A DNA stretch of 64,000 nucleotides, taken from NCBI GenBank assembly GCA_910589415.1, contig OU342632.1, positions 44,319,341 through 44,383,340 of the forward strand, read 5' to 3'. A program made the translations under genes and the position numbers. Positions 21,601 to 31,567 of the stretch are shown one piece after another (position 1 is the stretch's first letter; every line of letters begins with the position of its first letter). Source of the DNA: Malachius bipustulatus. Its lineage: Eukaryota > Arthropoda > Insecta > Coleoptera > Melyridae. The notes under the pieces are model-generated. The model made no database searches, was not told the origin of the DNA, and saw only the letters and a list, made by a program, of their open reading frames with translations.

Positions 21601-23603
21601 CAAGTGAAAACATGAGTTTATGGATATGACGTCGAATCGTCCCAGTGGAGACATTCTTGTGAATTTTTCCTATTTCCAAAAATAAAGAGAACTTTAAGGT
21701 TCTCTTTTAAGCAACCATTTTACAGATACAGATGACATTAAAAGCGCATCGCTGGAAGAACTAAAGGCTATCCCAAAGATCAAGTTTGAGAAATGATTCG
21801 AGGATTGGAAGAATCGTTGGCACGTGCAAAATATCTAATGGGAAATATTTTGAAAGCAACAACATTAATTAGACCAAATAATAATAAAAAAATTTCAAAA
21901 GATGAAACATCCCATTATTTTCCAAACACACCTTGTATTCTACTTTTACCTGAAAATTCATTTTTTGTTTTGATTTTTGAAATCTCACAGCACCATATAT
22001 CATAGTGTGTTGTTGATTTTTTCCACAAATTTTTCAACAGCCTGTATATGTGCTAGCCTATGCTAGTTTTCAACACCCTGTGCTAGCTAATTTTCAAGTT
22101 TGTCTGGCATAGTGACTGAATACAGGATGTGGTCTGGACATAATATTGTCCTAAGACTGTTCTTTCCAATTAAAATCAACCAATTTTGTAAATAAATATT
22201 GATGTAGCTGTAATTCCAGAGCTTCACCTCTAAGTCGACCCAAATAAAAGTAATAAAACCCCAATATTCCCTCGAGGAAGTATGTCATACGTACAACACC
22301 TGCGAATTTAGTATTTTTTATTTCTTTGTCATACATTGTCAGGATTTTATAGAATACAGTTAGTCAGAATAAAAACCATAATTTATCATTTCAGAGTTGC
22401 TTGATGTAAAATACTTTACTAGGAAATTATTTTGTTTTTTTTATAATTAATGTATTGATGATGGAAAAAAATACAACATACAACACATAATGTTACACAG
22501 ACCTATTACATATACCATATAGTTGTCATACGAAGTGAGACCTATCATTAAAGAAGTGGTTAGTTCCTCTTCAGTAAAAGGTGGAGGAGTAAACTAAAGT
22601 TTTCTGGTGATCCATAAAGATGGCAAAACATTAACTCAACCCATGCCCCATGCCTGAAGGTTCTCTTAAGTTTTGACCTTAATGGTCAAGAGTTTCTGTT
22701 TAGAACTCATATTACGTCTTTTACCTTTACCAGAAAATTCAAACAAACTTACAACAAATATCTGTAAAATGAAATCTTTACCTCTCTCTATAAACCGATA
22801 CTATAGTTGTGTAGCTGGCTTTCGGTTCAAGGAACTTTACTACTGGTCGCCTCTGTGCTCTGTCATCGTATAAAAGGACGTACCCTTGTTTTGTAGCGCA
22901 AGCGCACAAATGGACGTCATCAGGAAAAAAAGTCATACCCCTAACGGATGTTGGAATGGGTAGATTTAACTGATCATGGCCTAGCTGTAAGCAGTTACGG
23001 AATAGAGATCAAATTTACCCAGGATACATGAATCGCTTAATTATTAACTTACTGATTTAGCTTTGAAAATACATTTCTTGTTCTTTATATCCCATAGCTT
23101 GAAGTCATTCTTTTCACCGCCAGTTCCAATTATATCCCCTCTCTGATGATTTATCTTCATACAGTCCAGAGTAGACTCAGCGTCCAATCCCAAGTGAAAA
23201 GAGTCCTGGCTCGTTTCATTCCACAAATCTATGGTCCCTCTTTGCTTTCCAGCAAGAACTGTGTTATCCATGCAGCCCACACCGATCACCGAACTTTGGT
23301 CGTCCGTGTCTGTCGAGCATGTTTCAAAAGTCTTCAGGACAGGATTGTATATTGAACAATTACCACTTTTATAACCTAAAATTATTTCTTTTATATTTCT
23401 ACCAAATTCCAAAGCTGTAACTTCGGATGTGTCTTCTGATTTCACAAAGCTGAGTTTTTCGTTCGCTTTACATTGTGTAGCTGTTAAAGAAATACAGAAT
23501 TAGCTCTAAAACATTAATTTTCAATAGAAAACTTACATAAAAGAACACCCCGAGTGGTTCCTATATAAAATGTGTATTTGCTTGATATATCCATGTTTAA
23601 CAT
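18445..23603 (-). CDS. WDR74: WDR74/Nsa1-type WD40 ribosome-biogenesis protein
   Basis: Five exons (23603-23537, 23480-23053, 22984-22782, 18945-18747, 18687-18445) join with matching phases into 380 codons including stop. That gives 379 residues, close to the ~385 of the vertebrate protein. The family pattern is followed from end to end: FYIGTTRGVL at the N-terminus, GTGGEKNDFKLWDI, LYDDRAQRRPVV, LLDLRSAKCLKTF, a VASTSLDRHIRVH block, and a lysine-rich tail (KKVKRKKKKVVE) typical of a nucleolar localisation signal. WDR74/Nsa1 is a nucleolar WD-repeat factor in pre-60S maturation, working with NVL/Rix7-type AAA ATPase and the exosome helicase; that is family knowledge. Two in-frame ATGs (23603, 23594) are possible starts. 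The 3.8-kb intron 3 holds three mobile elements. Confidence 0.94.
18747..18945 (-). CDS. WDR74: WDR74 exon 4
   Basis: The acceptor is TATTTTTAG. The first base completes Arg, then QCLAGTTKGYMQLLDLRS and the last WD blade (ASTSLDRHIRVHNLETK) follow. It ends LVYK in phase 0, with donor GTAATG at 18746 and an intron of 59 nt. Confidence 0.92.
19423..20042. mobile_element. piggyBac-type MITE (TTAA-flanked)
   Basis: The 14-bp perfect terminal inverted repeat CACGTTGAGCACGG is directly flanked by TTAA on both sides (19419-19422, 20043-20046), the piggyBac target duplication. Inside are five GAGRCATC/GATGYCTC small palindromes (about 19437, 19480, 19531, 19806, 19860). No transposase is present. 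It lies in WDR74 intron 3. Confidence 0.8.
20077..20601. mobile_element. Palindromic CAGGGTG/TA element, family A (short copy)
   Basis: CAGGGTG and CACCCTG ends flanked by TA. The terminal ~90 bp are inverted repeats closely matching 416-1285. The internal segment common to both copies (the CTTTGGCATTTTTTATCTC region) is in inverted order and the centre is deleted. It lies in WDR74 intron 3. Confidence 0.75.
20970..21935 (+). mobile_element. Internally deleted mariner element
   Basis: The terminal repeats TGAGGTGTGTTC (left) and CAAGGTGTGTTT (right, reversed) are followed inward by ATAATGGGA on both sides and flanked by TA. The 966-bp length is short of the usual ~1.3 kb. It carries a decayed transposase: the N-terminal HTH region (MSKTRVHKWCKYFQDGCEDI, ITIREVADNVGL) and NFEQKQRRIKVAQESL at 21512-21560. 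The block expected to hold the first catalytic Asp reads TSENMSLW, then frame breaks follow. The segment with the later catalytic residues is missing. Confidence 0.85.
21042..21629 (+). pseudogene. Mariner transposase remnant
   Basis: 195 codons remain open. Residues from about 60 to 135 match the mariner HTH/linker (SMSKTRV-like, EDDEHPSTSTTNENMEKV) and a second block from about 157 matches the QKQRR..AQE region. After TSENMSLWI the homologous sequence continues only in another frame (YGYDVESSQW). The C-terminal third survives as scraps around 21740-21830. It is non-functional. Confidence 0.8.
22782..22984 (-). CDS. WDR74: WDR74 exon 3
   Basis: The acceptor is TGCTTACAG and the intron before it is 68 nt. 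It encodes LNLPIPTSVRGMTFFP and YVLLYDDRAQRRPVVKF, the family-diagnostic block. It ends in phase 2 (AG), completed by the G that opens exon 4. The donor is GTAAAG at 22781. Confidence 0.92.
23053..23480 (-). CDS. WDR74: WDR74 exon 2
   Basis: The acceptor is TTTCTTTAACAG and the donor is GTAAGT at 23052. It encodes the central blades, including LAGKQRGTIDLW and GTGGEKNDFKLWDIK, and ends KAKS in phase 0. Confidence 0.93.
23537..23603 (-). CDS. WDR74: WDR74 exon 1
   Basis: Starts at ATG 23603-23601 (or the second ATG at 23594) and encodes the first WD40 strand (SKYTFYIGTTRGVLL). The donor GTAAGT follows at 23536. It ends in phase 1, completed by CT of exon 2. The intron is only 56 nt. Confidence 0.88.
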
Positions 23604-25215
23604 CGTGAAGTGTATCTACAATAAATAATTATTCTAACCAAAACCTGTATATTTTTACCAATTCCAAATAATAATAACATAACAATTTTTTTTTTAATAA
23701 AATACAATTTTCAATTTTCTCTTAAACACGCGCCACGCGCCTGCAAATTTAAAAATCTAATCTAATCTACTCTACTCTACTCTATTCTCTCCTGCCAATG
23801 TCAATTTTTGAAACGTTCCTGCTAGAGCGCCGATAACTTTTGAGATACTTCAGGGCTGCTCTTTTTTTTTCATTGAATTTTCGGGAATTTAACAAAAAAC
23901 TGCTTAAAAACTGATAGCCAAGTTATCTCTTGTTGTGAGTTTTTTACCTTAAAATTTGGAAATTTCTAGAAAATAGCAGCGACATAAATTTATTATTGCT
24001 ATGATTATCGGCACTGTAGTACTATTTTTTTTTAATTAAACAATGAAGTGACAAACAGAGTGACAAAGTAAAATTCAACTGTCAATAACTTAAACACTAA
24101 TAAGCGCTTAAGCTCTTATCGATTAGTTGCGCTCGCGCATAGTAATTATTGCGTGATTCACGCAGCAGTTAAAATGCGAAAATTATTCTCTAATAAAATA
24201 TTGAGAGCTGGTACTTTCATGTATTTTAAAAATGTTGAAAAAATGATAATTAATCCCTCTGATCGAAAAAAATCACATCAGTGTCGATGACGATGAGTCG
24301 AAGAAACTGTGTATACGTAATTAGTAATTGCTTTACCCTTTTCAATTTTCTCCATTCAATTCCTGTAAATTTTGCTGTTACAGCTCCAGCTCGTCATGAC
24401 AGAGTAAACTATTTCTAGTGCCTAATGCCTAGTTCCTAATAATTCCTGGCTCTTACTAGTTGCTTCTAGACGATTTCGTAGGTCCATTTTTTTTTAGGTT
24501 CCTATACTATAAACGATACCTAAAAATTAAATATTCCGTAAGAGCGATCAATGGGAAATGGGCTTATTATTGTTCAGTATAAAAACAAACACGGAGGCGA
24601 AGTTACCTGTCCCTGTTACCTTTACCTCTGGTGTGGAGAATCAGTATCTAGTATCTGCATGTATCACAGATAGATAGTGTTGATGCTTTTTGAAAAGTTT
24701 CTGCGCGGACGCGACGTTGTTTTCATGCCGATACGGGGTACTTCAGTAAGGCAGAGTGAGTAGTTTTTAGTAAGAAGCGTAAGAAATGAAATAAACTTCA
24801 AATGCGAATGTCGATTGGTCAATACAAGTAGCCAATAATATGTCAATATTTAAATTCAAATTCAAAAGGCACAAAATTGGGAACGTTGTTGATCATCAAA
24901 TTACACATCAAAAACTATTCACATAATTTCAAAGTATCTAATAAATCTTCTCCTCTGAGACCTAAAAAAAATATGAATAATTATTTTTTTATTTAAGTTT
25001 TTACTTCAACTTTAATTAACTATTATGATATAGTTACTGTTATTATTAGTAGGTACAGTAATGTGAAGTGAATATCAATTTTTACTGTGGGAGTAATTAA
25101 CTAATTGATTACAGATTATATTTTAAAGAGCGTGTTGCAATCAAAAACATGTCTCAAAAAGTAGGCGTTAATGTGTAGAATTTAAGGGTATTAAATAACA
25201 CGATATATAATTATA
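23604..25215. promoter_or_regulatory. Upstream region of WDR74, left part of divergent intergenic
   Basis: No gene is visible. A short pyrimidine/ACT-rich run (CTACTCTACTCTACTCT) at about 23765-23785 lies 160 bp upstream of the WDR74 start and could be part of its promoter. The rest is AT-rich without a supported feature. Confidence 0.3.
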
Positions 25216-25980
25216 CAGGGTGATTCAAAATTGAGTGCAAATATTTTAAGGGCTTATTTACCAGCCAAAAATAAGAAGTTTTTTTCATATAATCGTATGT
25301 CCTAACTTGTTTCGTTTTCTAGATACAGGATGTAAAATTTTGAAAAAAAAATCGTTTTTTTATTAATTACTCAAAAACCTTTCAGCCGATTTAAATAAAA
25401 TTTGGTAGGGTTATTTGTCGTTATAAGGAACTTCCTTTGATGGGAATAACATAAATTTATTAATTCCAGTGGCGTTTCAGAGGGCTACCTACTTGATACT
25501 TATAGGTAAAATTATGATACGCCACTGCTCTTTTGACAATTTATATTTTTTTTTTGATTAAGCGGTTAATATTGTAACTTTCTTGCCTCCTGAGCTTTAC
25601 TCGTATCCAGCTTTGTTTCCAAGAAAAAAATCAAAATCTGTGCCAGGCCCTATTAAAACACAAGTAATAAATTCACATCGATTATTGAGATTCATTTAAT
25701 TTAATTCAGGTAGCCCCCTGAGACGCCACTGGAATTAATAAATTCATGTTATTCCCATCAAAGGAAGGCCCTTATGATAACAAATAAGCCTATAAAATTT
25801 TATTTAAATATGCTGAGAGGTTTTTCAGAAATTGATAAAAATCGAATTTTTTTCAAAATTTTACCCCCTGTATCTAGAAAACGAAGCAAGTTAGGACATA
25901 CGATTATATGAAAAAAACTTCTTATTTTTGACTGGTAAATAAGCCCTCAAAATATTTGCACTCAGTTTTGAATCACCCTG
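25216..25980. mobile_element. Palindromic CAGGGTG/TA element, family D
   Basis: CAGGGTG and CACCCTG ends directly flanked by TA. The arms are inverted copies over most of their length (GTGCAAATATTTTAAGGGC on the left, its complement on the right). AGATACAGGATG lies at 25321, with its C 110 nt from the terminal C. No protein is encoded. Confidence 0.8.
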
Positions 25981-27746
25981 TATAAACTAAATTTAATTAT
26001 TATATAATTTATTATAGGTTGGGAAGTTATAAATTTTATAAAAATATTTAAAGATTTGAAAATTAGGGAATAATTAGTTAAGTGTACAGCGTGCTTTTCT
26101 TATTGCCCTATACTGTCTGTTTATATATTCTTTAAAATAAGAAAATAAAAAGTAGAGCAATGAGAATAATAATTATGTTTTAGTTTAGTGAAAACATTCT
26201 GCATTGACATAAACTTATTAATGTTAAATACACTGCCTTGGCGTGATATTTTTAATGATGTACTGAGAAAAATTATGCAATTAAACAGTTTATTTGAAAA
26301 AGGTTTAGTAGGTAACCATTTATACCTCTATCGTGTAATTTTTTTGTATATGTATGTATCATAGTTTTCGAGTTATTCAATATTTTTTAAGAAATTGCAA
26401 ATTTTCTATTTAATCCGCAATTGTTTTGATCCGCGCGAATTTTCGTGCATTTAAAATTGTCGGCGCGCAGCCTCTAGAAAAAAATTTTATTTCTCGAAAA
26501 CGAAACAAACTGAAGAAAAATCAAAATGAGTTTTGAAGGGGACATAAAATACAAAATTTTTTTGCCATTCTCATTTATTATGAATAATTTTTTTAGTATA
26601 TTAATATATTACAATATAAAACAATTGTGTGTTGGTTTTTGCTACTTTGAGTATTTGCAGGTCTAATAAAAATAATTATAAATCAATATATGTTATAGAA
26701 GTATCACCTTTTAGGTCAAGGCATGACCTCAATACTGAAAAAGTCAAAAGAGGTAACAATTAAATATAGGTTGGTCCTTTAACTTTATAATGCGTCGTAA
26801 TACAACTTGTGATTTGAAACTATATTAACTTATATGTAGCAAGACTTATTAAGCAGTTTACTTATGTTCACTTTTGATAGTTCACTTACGGCAATTTAAT
26901 AATTAGTTTATAGTTACTGCAACTAACTTGTTTCGACATTGCGAGTTATTATACTGGCAGCAATATCGGGTAGCTGTCCCATATAGTATATAGTACATAT
27001 TATGTATACAATTTTTTTGTTGGAGTATTAAAATTTTTATTATGATTAGTGAAAATTTTTCTGAGTGACAATTAAGCGCAAGTTGTAGTACTTTGTATGG
27101 TAGTACTCTAGTACTTAATTTGTATAAATATTTAAAATTCAAAATGGAATGATGCTCATCTCTTTTACAGTTTGACTGAACGAATTCCTCAATGGATATG
27201 TTTCATCCATATTCCTATGAAAGGAAAGAAAATGAATGTAATTAATTTTTATTTAAAATAAGCCAAACCAAAAAAGTAGGTAAGTATTTCATGCACGAAC
27301 TCACGAACACAGTTTCTTTAATTTAATGAGTTTGCCTAACGCCCTTAATAATGTTTGGTTTAAACATGTGTTTAGCAAATACTCCTCTGATTACATTTGC
27401 CTAATTTCAACATGCATAACAGACTGCGATTATGTTAATGTGACTGTAAACTGCGAAGACTACATTTAGCACGATGTTTTATTTTTGAATTAAGATTAGA
27501 TTTTTTAATTCAATGTTGCAATAAACTGCTAGTAAAGATTGCTATTATTATTATTTTAACGTTATTAATAGCATTCACTATTTCGAACCTACAATTTATT
27601 TAAAAACAAAACCACGTTTGCAAATTCTGGTCGCGGTTAAATCAGTATATGAAAGGAGGATTTCGTTCTTTCATTATCCGCTAGTATTTAACTGAAAGCT
27701 CGCGAATAAATACATATAATATGTGTTTTAGTTAAGTGATAGTAAA
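25981..27746. other. Upstream region of the M28 protease gene, no gene seen
   Basis: AT-rich sequence with no supported exon or bounded repeat. It should contain the promoter of the downstream protease gene, but no core element can be pointed to with confidence. Confidence 0.35.
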
Positions 27747-27869
27747 ATGAATACAATTTGCGCATACGTTGCATCAACAACTTTGATCATATTAGGTTTA
27801 ACGAGTTTGTTTTCTTTTGTATTTTTAATTGATGGGATTCTTCCTACCGCCCTTAAAATTGATGATGAG
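27747..27869 (+). CDS. M28 protease exon 1: membrane anchor
   Basis: ATG at 27747 opens 41 codons, ending KIDDE in phase 0 at donor GTAAGT. It encodes one hydrophobic helix (STTLIILGLTSLFSFVFL) as expected for the N-terminal ER anchor. Confidence 0.85.
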
Positions 27870-30800
27870 GTAAGTTATCATAGATATATTACTTATGTTA
27901 TAAAAACATTACAAATTTGAATCGTGTATATAAAATAAAAATATATCCTATACTTATAATTTCTAGATCAAAATGAGTCCTGCTAAATATACAATTATTA
28001 TATTAGTTGTAGAAAACACCACACCCAAATGTATTCAAATATTTAAATTTATGACATAATGAATTGTAAACCGAAATCCTTGGCGGATTTCCAATTTCCA
28101 AAACTAAACATATGAACTAACTTTGAGTTGCCTGCTCTATTAAATTCAATCCAGTTTATCAGTATTGTTTGTATTTTCAACTTGACCTTTTTTTTAATTT
28201 TAGAACGACCACCCGAAAGAGTTTATCGGAGAAAATGCATACCAATATCTCGTGAATCTAACAGCAGTCGGGCCGAGACCTTACTTGTCACTGGAAAATG
28301 AAGCGGTCACAACGGCATTTTTGAATCGAACTTTGGGGAAAATAAAGGACAACTGCAACCCTAATCAACATCTAACTCTGGACTTTGATGTGTTACAAAA
28401 TGTTAGCTTGCTAATAGTCAAGCAAGAAGGGGTACTTGAAGGCAATAGTATTTTAGTAAACGCACATTTTGATTCTGTTGAAGGATCACCAGGCAAATAT
28501 TTTTTAATCAGTTTAACCCATAATTTTAATACTACTATATTACTGGTGGGGGTTCGGAGATTATCCCGTCGAATGTACTTCGAGTCTTATGCGCATGTCC
28601 GAGAATTGAACATGCCTACAAGCCTTCAGATTCGACTGATTCGCAAACCAGACTTGTGACGCTTGCGCACAACGAGTCGAGTACTCTAAAAAACAGATAA
28701 TAGTCGTTTGCTGTCCCACTGTGTCCGTGACACTTTCGCTTACGACCCTAGCAATATAGAAGTATTAGATATATGGTTTAATTACATTTTAAAAACTATA
28801 AGGTAATTGAAAATTATCAACAATCTTCCAGGTGTTGGAGATAATGGAGCGTTTGTCGCCATAACTATAGAAACACTCCGTCAGATGTGTAAAGAGTCTA
28901 GTAAACCTAGGCATGGAATAATTTATCTATTCGAAGGCGGAGAAGAAGATGGTCTACTAGGAGCTTGGGCATTCATGCAAGCTCACAAATGGGCAAAAGA
29001 AGTAAAAGTTGCTGTGAATCTTGATGGTTATGGTACTGGCGGTAAACCTGTATTATTCCGTTCTGGGACTACTGATCTTAAATTGCTTAAACATTATGCG
29101 AAAGTGCCTAATCCTCATGCTCACTGCGCTGGAGATGAAATATTAAGCTATGGGTTATTAGGTGCCGGTACTGATTTCTCTGTATTTAATTATTATGGTC
29201 TTCCAGGTTCGTTTTATTAATGGTTGCGATGAAGCAATACCTCGTAATGAAACCAGTATTTTTTAAATTAGGTAGTGCAATTGCGAAGATAACGAAATTG
29301 TAGCTTAGTGAAGTTGGCACCCCTAAGTGCGAATTCTAAAATTTAGACCGCATTCGTTTGACCACGGTTTGTCCAACAAAAATTTTCGTTTGTCCCCCTT
29401 CAAAAAAAAGTTATGACGAAGTTTGAAAAATGAATCTTTTTTTTGAGGGTGGACAAACGAAAATTTTGGTTGGACAAACCGTGGACAAACGAATGCCGTC
29501 TAATTTTTCAAAAATTGGCACTTAGGGGTGCCAACTTCACTGAAAGCTCGAAATTTACTATTAATTGAGAAAAACGAGACGACCGCAGTATCAAAATCTC
29601 ATCAAAATTTTGTTTTGAAGGCAAGTAACGATGGTTACTTGCTCAAGCCAAAATTATTCCGATGCTAAAATATTGTTCATATATTATTGTTCAATTTATT
29701 AAACATAATAGTTTTATCCATATTAAAAAAACACTGCAATTGAAGTTACGAGATATTACTTCTAAGCTATCGGTGATGTCTTGATTTAATTATTTACATA
29801 TTTTAGGGTTCGATCTCGCATTTTATAGGAATGCTTTCGTTTATCATTCAAAATATGATAATTTAAATAATATGCCAATGGGTTCAATTCAAAACGGCGG
29901 CGACAAACTATTAGCATTAGTGAGAAGTTTATCTCAAGAAGAGGATAGATTTGAGGGACCAGAATCTTACGATAAAATAGTTTATTACGACATTTTTGGA
30001 TTATTTCTTATAAGTTATAGCATAAAAACAGCTCTTTGTTTGAATATTTTAACAGTTGGTTTTTCAATTCTCATGTTTGCAGTTGCATTAAAAATATTAA
30101 ACACCGGTAAGCTTAATAATTAACAATATGAGTTTATTGAAGAGAAAACTAATTTTAAAATTTTTAGGTACAATAAAAAACACAATCAAAAGTTTTGGGA
30201 TCATTTTCGGGTCAATGTTTTTAATACTAATTTTATCAGGAATTATATCATATATTTTTAGTAAAATTGTTCAGCAGAGTTATCCATATCATAAAGCGCC
30301 ATGGATAAGTAGATACTGCGTTACTTTTTTCCTATATGTTATGCCAACTGTGATCGTTTCTGTGGCATCAACGTTACTATTAAAATATACGGTAAACGCA
30401 ACTAAAATTACCTACTCCTATTTACCAAACTAACTAATACATACCTATATAAATTGATTTTTTATAGCAAGTATCCCATAACGTTCAAGTTCAGCTTCAT
30501 TTACATACTGCAAGGATTTTTTGGAGCATAATTCTACTACTTGGTACTTTGATGAATATAAGGTCTATGTACATTATCTTTATTAACGTTTTACTTCATA
30601 CTATTCCTTTTCTGATCATATATCCATTAAAATTGAAAAATACAGGTACGTATTTTATTAATCTCAATAATTGAAGTTTTTTTATTTAGGTACTTAAGGT
30701 ACTTTTGAAAATCTTATATACTTTTTAGTGCGAATTTGGGTCCCAATTTTTGCCGCATGTATGATCCTGCCTACTGCCCTTTTACTTTATCTTACTCTAC

Positions 30801-31108
30801 TGATTTCGGCTGTTTTGGTACCAGGGTCTAATGATACTCCGTCTTTGGAAACTATGACGGCATACATCGCAGTGTTTCTTACTTTTCTCAACACCGTACA
30901 TTTTGTGAGTTGTATTCTTGTACGCTATAATAAGGATGAACTTTTTTATTATTGTTATTGTATTCAGGTACCCTTTGTTCGTTTACTGTTATATGAAGAA
31001 ATATTTATTTACGGCAACGGCGACAGTTACAATCATTTGGAATCGAAATCAAAAACCGATGAAAAAGTGGTCTATCAAGTAAGGAATGAGGCTGTATCAA
31101 TTAAATAA
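27747..31108 (+). CDS. ERMP1/Fxna-like M28 membrane metallopeptidase
   Basis: Eight exons (27747-27869, 28204-28492, 28832-29206, 29807-30106, 30168-30391, 30468-30645, 30729-30904, 30968-31108) join in phase to 601 residues. An N-terminal membrane anchor (residues ~8-33) precedes an M28 zinc-peptidase domain with intact metal and catalytic positions: HFD (~129-131), GDN (~141), EGGEED (E175/E176), NLDGYG, GTDFSVF and YHSKYD. About seven to nine membrane segments follow. ERMP1-family proteins (Fxna in rat) are ER membrane metallopeptidases of about 870-900 residues. This one stops about 270 residues earlier and lacks the large C-terminal domain. Either it is a shortened insect paralogue, or the donor-like CAAGTAAGG at 31076-31084 joins a 3' exon I could not find. 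The family is certain; the symbol is not assigned because insects carry several paralogues. Confidence 0.9.
28204..28492 (+). CDS. M28 protease exon 2: start of peptidase domain
   Basis: The acceptor is TTTAATTTTAG. It encodes the conserved LTAVGPRPYLSLENEAV block and NAHFDSVEGSP with the first zinc ligand. It ends in phase 1 at a GC donor (CAGGCAAAT); the next exon supplies GT to complete Gly of SPG. Confidence 0.88.
28832..29206 (+). CDS. M28 protease exon 3: catalytic core
   Basis: The acceptor is CAATCTTCCAG. It encodes GVGDNGAF, YLFEGGEEDGLLGAW, VNLDGYGTGGKPVLF and LGAGTDFSVF. It ends LPG in phase 1 with donor GTTCGT, weaker than consensus but giving exact family continuity into GFDLAFYRNA. 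Confidence 0.92.
29302..29548. repeat. Foldback hairpin repeat in protease intron 3
   Basis: The two arms of about 100 nt are inverted copies (GTGAAGTTGGCACCCCTAAG left, CTTAGGGGTGCCAACTTCAC right; also GTTTGTCCAAC/GTTGGACAAAC). There is a short AT-rich centre, no CAGGGTG ends and no coding capacity. Confidence 0.75.
29807..30106 (+). CDS. M28 protease exon 4: end of peptidase domain, first helix
   Basis: The acceptor is ACATATTTTAG. It encodes FDLAFYRNAFVYHSKYD with the last metal-binding His, then LALVRSLS and a hydrophobic helix (NILTVGFSILMFAVAL). It ends in phase 1 at GTAAGC. Confidence 0.9.
30168..30391 (+). CDS. M28 protease exon 5: membrane helices
   Basis: The acceptor is AAATTTTTAG. 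Two hydrophobic helices (IIFGSMFLILILSGIISYIF and YCVTFFLYVMPTVIVSVAS) are separated by a loop with SYPYHKAPW. It ends KYT in phase 0 at GTAAAC. Confidence 0.85.
30468..30645 (+). CDS. M28 protease exon 6: membrane helices
   Basis: The acceptor is TTTTTTATAG. It encodes 59 codons rich in Leu/Ile (WSIILLLGTLMNIRSMYIIF, NVLLHTIPFLIIYPL), ending KNT in phase 1 at donor GTACGT. Confidence 0.82.
30729..30904 (+). CDS. M28 protease exon 7: membrane helices
   Basis: The acceptor is TATACTTTTTAG. It encodes VRIWVPIFAACMILPTALL and a second helix (TAYIAVFLTFLNTVHF), ending in phase 0 at GTGAGT. The next 63 nt form a stop-free short intron, so read-through is possible. Confidence 0.8.
30968..31108 (+). 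CDS. M28 protease exon 8: C-terminal end
   Basis: The acceptor is ATTGTATTCAG. It encodes VPFVRLLLYEE and a polar end, with the stop at 31106-31108 overlapping AATAAA (31104-31109). A donor-like GTAAGG at 31079 leaves open an alternative splice to a longer C-terminus. Confidence 0.7.
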   Translation, partial: VPFVRLLLYEEIFIYGNGDSYNHLESKSKTDEKVVYQVRNEAVSIK

Positions 31109-31567
31109 AACCTACGATTTCTGTTGTAAGAAATAGTGTTGAAAATAAAAACTTCCCAAAGTTGAAAAAATATTTTATGATGTCATGTATTTTAAAGTGT
31201 ATGATGTCAACCGCCTATATGGTTCCAATTTTTGTCAACCAATAATTTTTATATTTTTGTGCGTACCTACGAGGTATAACGAACCGCCTCTGTCATAAAG
31301 TGCGGCCGGATAGCGCCAGTTACTGGAGAAGTGGAGACTGGAGGGAGAATACGGTGGAACTATGGAGATCGATGGAGATCCAGAGACTTGCAAATCTCTG
31401 TATCTGTAGAGTTTAGAGACCACTGGCGTAGCGTGAGAGTCCATCGATAGGGTCGATCATTGAATACCGTCGGCCACGTCGATGATGGTCCCGCGCTTTA
31501 GTGCCATTAGCCGCAGCCATAGCATGAAAATTACAGATTGGGCTATTCATCATAAATCACCCATATA
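31109..31567. other. 3' flank of the protease gene, no gene seen
   Basis: A second AATAAA is near 31144. Around 31255-31520 the sequence is less AT-rich and contains a repeated GATCGATGGAGATCCAGAGA-like phrase, but no exon can be supported. Confidence 0.35.

Noticed and set aside
22151..22336. 61-codon frame on minus inside WDR74 intron 3
   Set aside because: It does not fit the WD40 protein, whose exons 3 and 4 join perfectly without it.
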